From CAVZTX01 sp963778375 (lineage in GTDB: Bacteria > Chloroflexota > Ktedonobacteria > Ktedonobacterales > Ktedonobacteraceae), in NCBI GenBank assembly GCA_963778375.1, contig CAVZTX010000018.1, positions 124,001 through 188,000 on the forward strand: a stretch of 64,000 nucleotides of DNA, in the 5' to 3' direction. The notes beneath the pieces were generated by a model, which was not told where the DNA came from, ran no database searches, and was given only the letters and a program-made list of their open reading frames with translations. A program made the position numbers and the translations under genes. This document shows, one piece after another, positions 54,388 through 63,432 of this stretch (position 1 is the first letter of the stretch; each line of letters begins with the position of its first letter).

Positions 54388-55299
54388 ATGCTTAGTGATG
54401 ATGTAGGGGAGATGCTTGAGGTTGTTCAGGCAACGCTTCGTTCCCACGATGGTACTTCAATTTATGTGCGTGCATGGATACCTGACGAGCCGCAACGAGT
54501 GGTCGTATGCATTCAAGGCCTGGGCGGGCATGGTGGATACTATGAATCACTGGCGCAGGACCTCGCACCTGAGGGTACCGTCGTTGTTGCCCTTGATCTA
54601 CGGGGGCATGGATATTCTGAAGGACGGCGTGGTGATATCGATCGTTTTGATCGCTACCTTGAGGATGTGGATGCGACCGTTGCCTGGGCACTGTCGCGTT
54701 GGCTGGATAAGCCGCTGATTTTGCTTGGTGAGAGCATGGGTGCATCTATCGCTATCCAGTATATTGCTCGATATAGAGGCGCAATAGACGGCGTTCGATC
54801 TGCACAGATTGGAGGGCTGGTGCTTATTTCGCCTGTTCTGCGTCCCGCTATTCGCCCGACTGTGCGCGAAGCAGCACGATACATTCGCTCACTGCTTATG
54901 GCTCCTGCGCATCCCTCTATTCCTGTGACAGGGCGTGAAGAACTGGGATGTCGCGACTCGGATTTCAACGACCGATTACGCGCTGATCCGCTTTTTGTAC
55001 GTTTGGTAAGTGTGCGTTTTCTCAATAATTTGACGAGGTGGCTGTGGCAAACGAGGCGCAAAGCCGGTGCGGTGCAACTACCGCTGCTGGTGCTTCAAGG
55101 TAAGCAGGATTACGTGGCGCACCCAGCTGGCACGGCGGCATTCCTACGTCAGGTGCCGGGCAAAAATTCGCGCCTTGTTACGTTTCCCGATGCCTATCAC
55201 TGTTTGCTGTACGATCCTGATACGCCGTCGGTGGTGAAGACCTTGGCATCATGGCTTGTTGAGGAGATATCAGTGAGTGCTAGCGAGGCAGCATTGTAG
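54388..55299 (+). CDS. alpha/beta hydrolase, monoacylglycerol lipase-like
   Basis: 303 residues, ATG 54388 with CGGAGGAG. Serine hydrolase: VVVCIQGLGGHGGYYESLAQ (oxyanion region), ALDLRGHGYSEGRRGDID (typical R-G-H-G-x-S-x-G-x-R-G of lysophospholipases), LLGESMGASIAIQY (nucleophile Ser in G-E-S-M-G, ~115), an Asp in LQGKQDYVAHP (~235) and His in DAYHCLLYDP (~273). Predicted cytoplasmic esterase for lysolipids or monoacylglycerols. Lies near lipid-type acyltransferase genes, though in a separate unit. Confidence 0.85.
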   Translation: MLSDDVGEMLEVVQATLRSHDGTSIYVRAWIPDEPQRVVVCIQGLGGHGGYYESLAQDLAPEGTVVVALDLRGHGYSEGRRGDIDRFDRYLEDVDATVAWALSRWLDKPLILLGESMGASIAIQYIARYRGAIDGVRSAQIGGLVLISPVLRPAIRPTVREAARYIRSLLMAPAHPSIPVTGREELGCRDSDFNDRLRADPLFVRLVSVRFLNNLTRWLWQTRRKAGAVQLPLLVLQGKQDYVAHPAGTAAFLRQVPGKNSRLVTFPDAYHCLLYDPDTPSVVKTLASWLVEEISVSASEAAL

Positions 55300-55382
55300 G
55301 GATAGATAGTGTAGATGGACAAAATAAATAGTTGGCGAGGATTCACTATAAAGGCCGGGGGTATCGCGTTGACAACGGGTAC

Positions 55383-55410
55383 GAGGGCGCGATAAATCGG
55401 GCCCCTACAG
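55383..55410. repeat. GGGCGCGATAAATCGGGCCCC-TACAG hairpin repeat
   Basis: 28 bp between convergent genes; same core as 54285-54310. Confidence 0.8.
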
Positions 55411-55422
55411 ATGACCCAGGCA

Positions 55423-56967
55423 TTAGCGAGGTCCGGGGATCTCCATGCTATCGCGTCCGGCTTGCCGATCACTGCCAGTTTTATCTTTACCGTTCTGGCT
55501 ATCCGGCGCGTCAGGGTTCGAGTTGTTGCGCTTTCTACCCAGGGAGCGTATTAAGGTAAAAAAAGCTGCTACGAGGCAAAAGCCTACGATAAGGTAGATC
55601 ACAGTCACGATGCCAAGCAGGTCAGTGAGTGCTCCCATGAATAGCATGACCGGAATTGCGCCGCCATTGAAGAGCACCTGGTAAAAAGCAAGCACGCGAC
55701 CACGCATGGCATCAGGTGAATGTTCCTGTACCTGTGTTAGAGCAGGCACGACGATAAAGTCCAGGCTAACGCCCACCATTGCGGTGAGGAATATCATTAG
55801 CACCAGAAGTGGCGGGTCAGTCAACAAACTTGTGGCATGTGACAAATTGGCAAGGAACTGCATAATTGGCAACATGCCTATTCCCAAAGCTGAGCCTAGC
55901 ATTCCGATGCCGATGGTACGCCTTGTACCCAGGCGAGATACTATATTTGGAACCAGGATCGAGCCGAGCACCAGGCCAATTCCTGCGGGCGCAAACACAA
56001 GCGATGTATCACTCGTAGGCAAATGCAAGAGACGCTGAACAAAGGTTGTTGCTAACTCGGCGATGATCAGCATAATTAGACCACCAAAGCAAGCTTGCCA
56101 TAATGCATCGATCAGCGTCCCGTCTTTACGAACCAATTGCCAGGTTTCTTTCAGGTCTTCAAGCATGCGCTTCCATGCACCCACCAGCCAATCGACTTTG
56201 GTCAAGGTCGTAAGATCGGATGCTGGAGTGGTAGACTCTTCACTGACTTTTGACTCGACAGCCATCGTATCTCCTGTCTTAACGGCAATCAGGTCTCCTG
56301 TGAGATGGCGGACGATTTCATGTTCACGTGGCAAGCTGCGGGTGAGGGCTGCCGCAATCAGGTAGAGAACAGTGATGATGGCAAAGAGCATCTCAACCGA
56401 CGTTAAGGTGAGCGAAAAGCTACCCATGTGGAGCACTACGTTAGGGAGTAAGTTGAGTGCCAGCGGTCCGAATATGAGTAAGCCGACTGCCTGGCTCATA
56501 TTCAGTGTCAGGTTATACAGCGAGAGCGCAGGCAATAGTTCCGCCTCACCAACGAGTCGTGGAATGATGGCTCCTTCAGCGGGCGTAAAAAAGAGTCCGA
56601 CGAGCGAGAAAAAGAAGGCCAGTATGTAGATAGAGTAGAATTGCTGAGGGATGACTATCAATGCAACCACGAAAAGTGCTGTTGCAAATGCGCGAATTGC
56701 GTTGCTGACCCACAGTACCCTGCGGCGATCCATGCGGTCTACCAATGTCCCAGCGGGAGCACCAAGCAGGACGAGTGGCAGGCTCAAGGCGATAATCACG
56801 AGACCTACCGCCGTTGCCGAATGCGTCTCATTGGTGATCAATACGATCATTGCATAGCTAGCGGTAAACTGGACGCTAAGGTAGATGACCTGAGCTAACC
56901 AGAGACGAAACAGTGCAGGATGATGTAGTACCCGTAAAACTGATAGCCCTTGGAATAATTTTCCCAT
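55423..56967 (-). CDS. MFS transporter
   Basis: 514 residues, ATG 56967 with GAGGGAG. About 12 membrane helices in two halves separated by a long cytoplasmic loop (~215-270, with AVESKVSEESTTPASD). The loop between helices 2 and 3 reads GTLVDRMDRRRVLW, the major-facilitator G-x-x-x-D-R-x-x-R-R motif. Closest to drug/macrolide-efflux or enterobactin-exporter-like members (MFS_3). Probably an efflux pump; substrate unknown. The C-terminal ~40 residues are hydrophilic and Asn/Asp-rich. Confidence 0.87.
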   Translation of the reverse strand: MGKLFQGLSVLRVLHHPALFRLWLAQVIYLSVQFTASYAMIVLITNETHSATAVGLVIIALSLPLVLLGAPAGTLVDRMDRRRVLWVSNAIRAFATALFVVALIVIPQQFYSIYILAFFFSLVGLFFTPAEGAIIPRLVGEAELLPALSLYNLTLNMSQAVGLLIFGPLALNLLPNVVLHMGSFSLTLTSVEMLFAIITVLYLIAAALTRSLPREHEIVRHLTGDLIAVKTGDTMAVESKVSEESTTPASDLTTLTKVDWLVGAWKRMLEDLKETWQLVRKDGTLIDALWQACFGGLIMLIIAELATTFVQRLLHLPTSDTSLVFAPAGIGLVLGSILVPNIVSRLGTRRTIGIGMLGSALGIGMLPIMQFLANLSHATSLLTDPPLLVLMIFLTAMVGVSLDFIVVPALTQVQEHSPDAMRGRVLAFYQVLFNGGAIPVMLFMGALTDLLGIVTVIYLIVGFCLVAAFFTLIRSLGRKRNNSNPDAPDSQNGKDKTGSDRQAGRDSMEIPGPR

Positions 56968-57313
56968 GCACTGTCTCCCTCATGAGTATCTATTTTCCTC
57001 TTGAAACACTTGTTAGGAGCAATTTCATGTCACAGTGGATCGCTCCATGCTAACAACTTACCGACAAACTATTCTTGGGTTTACTGCTTCCCTGCCTGCT
57101 GCATCATACTACAAGTCTCCTATGGTCGCAAGTAGGAGCAATTTAGGGTCTATGTCCTTCTCAGAACATGGTTTTCCCTTGACACCGTCTGACTTAACGG
57201 CATACTGTATTAGCAAGAATCTCTACAATCATCATGCTTGTCTATAGCAAAGACAATTCTCGCAGCAATTTTGATACATTGTTACCCATTTTAGATCTGT
57301 TTGGGAGGATGAA
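56968..57313. other. 346-bp intergenic stretch
   Basis: Divergent promoter region between the MFS gene and the acyltransferase genes. No gene, hairpin or repeat of note was seen. Confidence 0.4.
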
Positions 57314-58224
57314 TTGTCATCAATTTATTGGCTGGCGCGGGGAGGGAGTGCGCTTGCGGGGTGGATGCCACGAGTGGCAAGGCATGGTTTAGGCTATGCC
57401 GTGGGTGTGGGAAGTTACGTGGGGTGGCGTTCAAAGCGACGGGTGACGCAACGGAATATGGCTATCGTAACGGGACGTTCGGTGCGGGACCCGTATGTGC
57501 GGCACCTGGCATATGCTTCATGGCGCAATTATGGTCGCTATGCTGCCGATTTTATAAATTTTGCCAATGTCGATGTCGCGGCGATTGAGTCACATACGCG
57601 TGATATGACTGAGGGAGTTAACTGCTGGCAAGAATACGTAGAGCAAGCATTGCAGCCTGGACGTGGAGTTGTGATTGCGACCGCGCATTTTGGTAATTGG
57701 GATATGGCAGGCGCTATTCTTGCTCGCCATACACCGCTGTCCGCGGTGGCAGAAACGTTTCCTGATGAGCGATTAAATCACTTGTTGCAGAACCAGCGAA
57801 TTGAAAAGGGTATAGGCATCATTCCGATGGAGGGTTCGGCGCGGCGCATTCTGCGGGTCTTGCAGCAGAATGCAAAGCGTTGCCATCGTGGTTGATCGTC
57901 CAGTGGAGGCAGATTCGGGTGTGCCTGTGACGTTCTTTGGACACAAGGCTTATGTGCCGAGTGGTCCTGCCGCGCTGGCGCTTAAAAGTGGTGCGGCGAT
58001 TATGCCGGGTTACGTATGGTATGGGCATCGTCACCAATTTTATCTACGGGCGTTTCCCCCGATTTTTCCTCAAGTCAGCAAAGGTAGGGACAAGGCTGAT
58101 GAAATCGCTCGTTTGACGCAATGTATCTACAATTCATTGGAAGAAATGGTGCGCGCGTGGCCGACGCAATGGTATATGTTCCGCCCGTTCTGGCCGACTT
58201 CAGCGAGTGAAGAGGTTAAAATAA
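57314..58224 (+). CDS. LpxL/PatA-family acyltransferase, first copy, frameshifted
   Basis: Transfers an acyl chain onto a glycolipid. TTG start at 57314 with GGGAGGAT. Seen: VATAHFGNWDMAGAILARHT-type strand with the catalytic H-x4-D (HFGNWD, ~residue 120), AVAETFPDERLNHLLQNQR and GIIPMEGSARRILRVLQQN. There the frame shifts by one base (about 57871) to QSVAIVVDRPVEADSGVPVT, FFGHKAYVPSGPAALALKSG and WYMFRPFW, near the end. The exact stop is unclear because the shifted frame runs on into the next gene. In a monoderm host it is more like phosphatidyl-inositol-mannoside acyltransferase PatA than LpxL (inference). Confidence 0.78.
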
Positions 58225-59115
58225 ATGTACTACCTGTTTCGCTTTGCCACTGTGGTTGTGCCATGGATTCCTCGTCGGATGGTGCTCGCGCTTGGAAGTG
58301 TAATAGGGCTTATAGCGTGGCTGATTGCAACAAAGGCGAGAAGGCAGGCAACGAAGAATATTATGCATGTGCTCGGTGCACAGGTACAAGAGACGCGCGC
58401 TGGTCGCAAACGACTGCGGCGCACTGTGCAAGGCATGTTTGTGAATAATGTGCGTAATTACCTGGAGCTATTTTCTCTGCGGTCTCTCTCGTCGAAAGAA
58501 ATCTTGCGCAATATAGATGTCGAGGGGGTAGAACACCTGGACGCGGCTCTTGCGCAGGGAAAAGGAGTCATTCTCTTTGCGACGCATCAGGGACCGTTTG
58601 ACTATATTGTCCAGTATATGGGAATCAAGGGATACGACGTGACCATTCCTGTTGAGCACTTAAAAGACCAGCGTGTGCTGAATCTGGTGCTCGATCTGCG
58701 CAAAAGTCACGGCACCCAGTTTCTGCCGTTGGGAGGTAGCTCACCAATGCGGGCTGTTGTGCAGAAGCTGCGAGACAATAAGATTGTGTTGTTAACTGCT
58801 GATAGAGCTATTGAGGGGCAAAGTGTTGAAGTAGATTTTTTCGGCGCGCCAGCCCGACTGCCTATAGGGACGGTCAGACTGGCGCAACGTACGGGCGCGG
58901 CGTTAGTTGGCGCACGTTGTTACCGCATGCCTCAAGGATTGGCCACCGGTCAATGGGTTCCACTTTCATTGGACTTGAACGACGAGCAACGAAGCAATAC
59001 AGATGATTTACTGCATGCAGTTATAGAAAAGATGGAGCAATTCATTCGCCAGCACCCTGAGCAGTGGATAGCATTTAGTCCCATCTGGATAGAAGATATC
59101 AAGAGCGGCTCTTGA
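58225..59115 (+). CDS. LpxL/PatA-family acyltransferase, second copy
   Basis: 296 residues, ATG 58225 with GAAGAGG. N-terminal membrane anchor (MVLALGSVIGLIAWLIA), then VILFATHQGPFDYIVQYM with the H-x4-D catalytic pair (HQGPFD, ~130), VLNLVLDLRKSHGTQFLPLG, LLTADRAIEGQSVEVDFFGA and APARLPIGTVRLAQRTGAAL, in the same order as the preceding gene. It acts at the inner face of the membrane. Tandem with the first copy, and its 3' end overlaps the convergent PHP gene by 17 nt. Confidence 0.85.
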   Translation: MYYLFRFATVVVPWIPRRMVLALGSVIGLIAWLIATKARRQATKNIMHVLGAQVQETRAGRKRLRRTVQGMFVNNVRNYLELFSLRSLSSKEILRNIDVEGVEHLDAALAQGKGVILFATHQGPFDYIVQYMGIKGYDVTIPVEHLKDQRVLNLVLDLRKSHGTQFLPLGGSSPMRAVVQKLRDNKIVLLTADRAIEGQSVEVDFFGAPARLPIGTVRLAQRTGAALVGARCYRMPQGLATGQWVPLSLDLNDEQRSNTDDLLHAVIEKMEQFIRQHPEQWIAFSPIWIEDIKSGS

Positions 59116-59875
59116 GCGTTCTCATGATACGTCGCGGAGGATCGACAAACCAGCTCCAGGCGCACTGAGCAACGTAGGAGGCCGGGGAAAGACGAACAGG
59201 TGGAATTTCTTGCCCACCGGAGCGCACGGTTCGCTCAAGAATGGCACGGCGCAGATCATCGGAACTACTTCCCGGAAAGAGGGTGTAAGCGGCCCCGATG
59301 TGCTGCCAGAAGTGTGCATCGCTTCCCCCCATTTCGGCAAATCGCCACTGTTCATTGGCAAGACGTACGGTTGAACGCTTCGAGGCATTAGCAGGCGAGG
59401 GATTATATATTTCTATGCCGTCAATCTGAAATCCCTTGTTAAGTAACTCATCGATCTTGGCGCGGCTCAAACTTGGCACAAGCCGTCCCAGGGGATGCGG
59501 AATGATCACTAATCCGCCTTGCTCTTTAATCGCTTCGATGCTGGCTTCAACGGAGCGCAGCGCTTTGGGAGCTTTGTTCACAAACAGGCCAAGCAGATGA
59601 CCATTGCGTGTACTGACCTCAACGCCTGTTATCAATTGCAGCGGACTTTCTTGTTGTGCCAATAGCTCTGCTACACGCTTTGCCCCCTCTACCTGGTCGT
59701 GATCGGTCACGGCGATTACCTGTAATCCCCGGCGAGTCGCCTCCTTGATGATGCGCGCTGGGCTGGCTGTACCGTCACTCAAGTTCGTATGCATATGCGT
59801 ATCAGCACGGCTATATTTCTCGAAATGGGAAAGGTCATTGTCATTCGTTCCCTCTTGAAAATCGTTTGAATCCAT
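59099..59875 (-). CDS. PHP-domain metal-dependent phosphoesterase
   Basis: 258 residues. The full metal set of the PHP fold is visible: ADTHMHTNLSDGTASP (H-x-H, ~24-28), VTDHDQVEGAKR (D-H-D, ~57), LITGVEVSTRNGH (Glu ~82), VIIPHPLGR (His ~130) and EMGGSDAHFWQHIG (D-x-H, ~190). Similar to YciV/RNase AM and TrpH-type phosphatases, which remove phosphate from nucleotides or RNA ends. Substrate uncertain. Convergent with, and overlapping, the second acyltransferase gene, and divergent from the glycosyltransferase. Confidence 0.87.
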   Translation of the reverse strand: MDSNDFQEGTNDNDLSHFEKYSRADTHMHTNLSDGTASPARIIKEATRRGLQVIAVTDHDQVEGAKRVAELLAQQESPLQLITGVEVSTRNGHLLGLFVNKAPKALRSVEASIEAIKEQGGLVIIPHPLGRLVPSLSRAKIDELLNKGFQIDGIEIYNPSPANASKRSTVRLANEQWRFAEMGGSDAHFWQHIGAAYTLFPGSSSDDLRRAILERTVRSGGQEIPPVRLSPASYVAQCAWSWFVDPPRRIMRTLKSRS

Positions 59876-60067
59876 AGAGCCTCAAATCTATCGTTATGCT
59901 TCTGAGAAGCACGTTTGAAACATTTCACATTCTCATAAAAACACATGTATATATTTGTGTTATGATAGAGAGCAGAAAACTTAGACAAAGTGGAGTGGCG
60001 TAGCACGCTCCTTCCTATAATCAAACAATAGCGTAAGAAGCGCTTAAGGTCAAGCTGGGGGTTGCGC

Positions 60068-61210
60068 ATGAAAATTGGCCTCGTATCGCCTTATGATTGG
60101 AATTACCCGGGAGGAGTACGTGATCACATCCTCAATCTTTCCGATCAATTCATCCAGATGGACCACGATGTTCGCATTCTGGCACCAGGCCCGGGTACAA
60201 AAGGCAAATTGTCGGAGGCCCATATCTACAATATGGGACGAACTATACCTTTTCCCATCAATGGCTCAATTGCACGCATCACCTTTGTTCCCGCCCTGAC
60301 GTGGCGTGTGCGGCGGGTCTTACAACGTGAACATTTTGATATTATCCACGTCCATGAACCGCTGGTGCCGGGGCTTTCGCTGACGGTTTTACGGCTTTCA
60401 CGCACTCTGACCGTTGGGACGTTCCACGCCTTTGCTAAACCTGGTATGACCTCTACCCCCTACCTGGCGTATGCCTCGGCCTATCCATTTCTGCGACGTT
60501 ATTTTCGCCACCTGACCGGTCGGATTGCCGTCTCCAATGCCGCTTACCAATTCGTCTCTCACTACTTTCCTGCCGACTATCGCATCATCCCTAATGGTAT
60601 CGATTTGCAGCGCTTCAATCCATATAGTGCACCTTTGCCGCGATTTATGGATGATAAGTGGAATATTTTGTTTGTGGGTCGGTTTGAGCGGCGCAAGGGT
60701 GCCAAGTATCTGCTGCGAGCTATTCCGGCTATTCGTGAGCGACATCCGAATACACGATTTATCTTCGTGGGGGAAGGTCGTCTGAGGGCAGGTTTTCAAC
60801 GCTTTGTGGAGCAGGCCGGGTGGCGCGACGTTGTTTTTACGGGTTATGTCTCGGATGAAGATCTCCCACGCTACTTTGCTAGCGCCCATGTTTTTTCTGC
60901 TCCAGCGACCGGGGGCGAAAGCATGGGTATCGTGCTTTTAGAGGCGATGGCATCAGGCACTCCGGTCGTGGCTTCCAACATCGCGGGCTATGCTACGGTC
61001 GTGAATTCAGGTACAGATGGATTGTTGACTACACCCCGCGATAGTGAGGAGCTGGCGAGCGCGGTATCATATCTGCTTGAAAATGAGCCGTTACGACAGC
61101 GGTTTATCCATGCGGGTCTGCAAAAGGCGCGCGACTATGCCTGGCCCCAGGTTGCACGACGTATCATGGACTATTATTGCTGGCTATTGGATCAACGAAG
61201 GACGGGGTAA
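60068..61210 (+). CDS. GT4-family glycosyltransferase, PimA-like
   Basis: 380 residues from ATG 60068. GT-B fold: KIGLVSPYDWNYPGGVRDHI (G-G-V acceptor loop, like the mannosyltransferase PimA), IIHVHEPLVPGLSL, IIPNGIDLQRFNPYS (hinge), ILFVGRFERRKGAKYLLRAI (donor-binding start of the second domain) and GGESMGIVLLEAMASGTPVV (E-x7-E donor motif, ~285). PimA adds mannose to phosphatidyl-myo-inositol. The two PatA-like acyltransferase genes upstream fit a short glycolipid pathway as in actinobacteria. The acceptor is inference. Confidence 0.85.
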   Translation: MKIGLVSPYDWNYPGGVRDHILNLSDQFIQMDHDVRILAPGPGTKGKLSEAHIYNMGRTIPFPINGSIARITFVPALTWRVRRVLQREHFDIIHVHEPLVPGLSLTVLRLSRTLTVGTFHAFAKPGMTSTPYLAYASAYPFLRRYFRHLTGRIAVSNAAYQFVSHYFPADYRIIPNGIDLQRFNPYSAPLPRFMDDKWNILFVGRFERRKGAKYLLRAIPAIRERHPNTRFIFVGEGRLRAGFQRFVEQAGWRDVVFTGYVSDEDLPRYFASAHVFSAPATGGESMGIVLLEAMASGTPVVASNIAGYATVVNSGTDGLLTTPRDSEELASAVSYLLENEPLRQRFIHAGLQKARDYAWPQVARRIMDYYCWLLDQRRTG

Positions 61211-61214
61211 GGTC

Positions 61215-62516
61215 TTAACGCCCTGTCACCGCATTCGCATGCGCCGGAAACCCCTCGAATTCTGCTAAGCGGCGCGTTGTCTCGCTCAAGGAGGCATATC
61301 CTTCGGAAGTCAGGTAGGCAATGCCGGTACGTTTCAGAAAGTCGTAGACCGAGGTGCAAGAGAATGTATGGGCAAAGCCGCCTGTGGGTAGGATGGCGTT
61401 CGTTCCCACGCAGTAGTTCCCAGTGCAGAAGGGCGTATGTTCGCCGAGCAGAATCTCACCTGCATTCTTTAACTGTGGCAATAAGGCAAAATGGTTGCTT
61501 ATCTGCACTTCGAGGTGCTCTGGGGCGTATTCGTTGACAAAATCGATGGCTTCGGTCATGTTCGATGTCAGGACAATGCCACCAGTGCCCTCGGGAGACT
61601 CGAACACGGTGCGGCAAAAAGCTTGCCGCCATTCTGGAAGGGCTGCCATTTTCTCGGGCAACAAGGCTATGACGGCTTCGGCGAGGGAACGACTATCTGT
61701 CACGAGCAGGCTGGAAGAGTCGGGGCCGTGTTCGGCTTCAATCAACAGGTCACGTGCCACGAGGTCGGGATTCGCATTTGCATCGGCGAGTAGAATTGAC
61801 TCGCTAGGGCCAGCGGGTAAGCCTACATCGACGGTTCCGTAGAGAAGGCGTTTAGCGGCCGCTACATAGCCACTGCCAGGGCCGGTGATTTTATGCACGC
61901 GGGCAATCGTGGATGTGCCATAGGCAAGGGCTGCAATGGCCTGGGCACCACCAATGCGATAGATTTCGTGTACGCCGCATAGGTCGGCCGCGACGAGTGA
62001 GGCTGGATCGACGCTGCCATCTGGCGCGGGTGGCGTGCAAACGACGATGCGGGGAACGCCTGCTATATGTGCGGGCGTGGCGAGCATGTACATGACGGAT
62101 GGGAATGCGCCTTTGCCACGTGGTACGTAGAGTCCTACTGAACTGATCGGGGTGATCTTTTCGCCAGCGATTACGCCTGGGGCAACTTCTGTAAACCAGA
62201 GTTCGTGTGGCATTTGCCGTTCATGGAATGTGCGCACGTTGTGAATGGCATGTTCGAGGGCTGCACGTACTGATGGATCGAGTGTTTGATGGGCCTGCTC
62301 AATTTCCTCGCGGCTGACACGCAGTTGCTGCGGTGTGAGCTGTACGCGGTCAAAGCGTTTTGTGAGTTCGACAAGCGCTTCGTCACCGCGCTCGCGTATT
62401 GCCTGCACAATTGGGCGAACGCGCTCGATGAGTTCATCAATTTGGGTTTCGGCGCGGCGGAGTAGACGCTGCCTTTGGGATGCGTTCAAGGTGGCTAGTT
62501 CATAAAAATGGATCAT
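61215..62516 (-). CDS. hisD: histidinol dehydrogenase
   Basis: Last two steps of histidine synthesis: histidinol to histidine using NAD. 433 residues, usual length. Seen: FHERQMPHELWFTEVAPGVI, SSVGLYVPRGKGAFPSVMYM (V-P-G/R-G), IGGAQAIAALAYGT, KITGPGSGYVAAAKRLLYG, DLLIEAEHGPDSSSLLVT (family E-H-G/D-P, ~255-262), NEYAPEHLEVQISN (catalytic E-H, ~325) and CVGTNAILPTGGFAHTFSCT (metal His, ~385). It begins 1 nt past the hisI stop on the same strand, so it is the last gene of a hisF-hisI-hisD run. Confidence 0.96.
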   Translation of the reverse strand: MIHFYELATLNASQRQRLLRRAETQIDELIERVRPIVQAIRERGDEALVELTKRFDRVQLTPQQLRVSREEIEQAHQTLDPSVRAALEHAIHNVRTFHERQMPHELWFTEVAPGVIAGEKITPISSVGLYVPRGKGAFPSVMYMLATPAHIAGVPRIVVCTPPAPDGSVDPASLVAADLCGVHEIYRIGGAQAIAALAYGTSTIARVHKITGPGSGYVAAAKRLLYGTVDVGLPAGPSESILLADANANPDLVARDLLIEAEHGPDSSSLLVTDSRSLAEAVIALLPEKMAALPEWRQAFCRTVFESPEGTGGIVLTSNMTEAIDFVNEYAPEHLEVQISNHFALLPQLKNAGEILLGEHTPFCTGNYCVGTNAILPTGGFAHTFSCTSVYDFLKRTGIAYLTSEGYASLSETTRRLAEFEGFPAHANAVTGR

Positions 62517-62517
62517 G

Positions 62518-63432
62518 TTATTTTCCTATCAGGCCCTTGCGGCGCATTTGTTCGAGGTCGAATTCGGCGGGGGCAAGGGGGCTGATGCGAGCCTCGGCGC
62601 ATGCCCAGCCGATGAAGGCAAATCCGAGCTGGAGACCTTGCGCGACCAGGGATGAGTCGTTGCTGGTGAGCAGGTTCAGACATTGCTGCTGTTGCTCGAT
62701 GGCCTTTTCTTGGCTGTAGAGTTCCTGGTATCCCTTCAAAACTGAGGCATGGGGCAGAAAATCTTCGTAACGCAGGTTTAAGGTTGCGGCCAGCAGTAAC
62801 AGCCAGTATCCTACCTGGCTGCCTTCGAGTATTGTGTCTGACTCTTTGTCTACGTGAACGTGGTCGCCGCTCTGCACTTCGGTCAGTTCTTCCAATTCAT
62901 CCGCGAATCGTGCTGCCAGGTAGCTCTGACTATGCTCTTGCAGCAGGCGCGAGGTGTTGGACTCTTCGCTCAAATCATGATCTCGCAAATAGAGGTAGAC
63001 GCCGTACAGTTGACGCATGGTTGATTCTAAGGGCGCAGTCCATTGGGACACGGTGGCCGGGTCTTTCTTATAGACAGTCTCGGGATCGAAAACGCGTTCG
63101 GCAATAGTTTCATATGTGTCGTTGGGTAGAAGACGGCGGTAATAACAACTGCGATAGCCTGTATGGCAGGCTGCGCCGCCTTGTTGTACCACGTGGATCA
63201 GGAGGCTATTTTCTTCGCAATTCACGAGGATGTCGCGCACTTGCTGTATGTTGCCGGACTGTTCGCCCTTGTGCCAGATGGTATTGCGCGAACGGCTAAA
63301 AAAGTGTGTGTAGCCGGTCTCGCGGGTGCGTTGTAGCGCTTCCTCGTTCATAAACGCCACCATCAGCACTTCTGAAGTGGCATCATCCTGGATGACAACG
63401 GGTATCAAGCCCTGGCGATCAAATTTCAGCAT
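62518..63432 (-). CDS. hisI: phosphoribosyl-AMP cyclohydrolase with an unusual C-terminal helical domain
   Basis: 304 residues. The first ~110 are HisI: LIPVVIQDDATSEVLMVAFM, THFFSRSRNTIWHKGEQSGN (W-x-K-G-E-x-S-G) and the zinc/catalytic CHTGYRSCYYR (~91-101). The remaining ~190 residues are not standard HisE. They are helical and include RFADELEELTEVQ and ILEGSQVGYWLLLLAATLNL, reminiscent of the E-x-x-E and E-x-x-D helices of MazG/HisE pyrophosphatases, but the second motif shows E-x-x-Q where Asp is expected. Either a divergent HisE or a new appendage. Its ATG overlaps the hisF stop (63426) and hisD follows directly. Confidence 0.85.
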   Translation of the reverse strand: MLKFDRQGLIPVVIQDDATSEVLMVAFMNEEALQRTRETGYTHFFSRSRNTIWHKGEQSGNIQQVRDILVNCEENSLLIHVVQQGGAACHTGYRSCYYRRLLPNDTYETIAERVFDPETVYKKDPATVSQWTAPLESTMRQLYGVYLYLRDHDLSEESNTSRLLQEHSQSYLAARFADELEELTEVQSGDHVHVDKESDTILEGSQVGYWLLLLAATLNLRYEDFLPHASVLKGYQELYSQEKAIEQQQQCLNLLTSNDSSLVAQGLQLGFAFIGWACAEARISPLAPAEFDLEQMRRKGLIGK

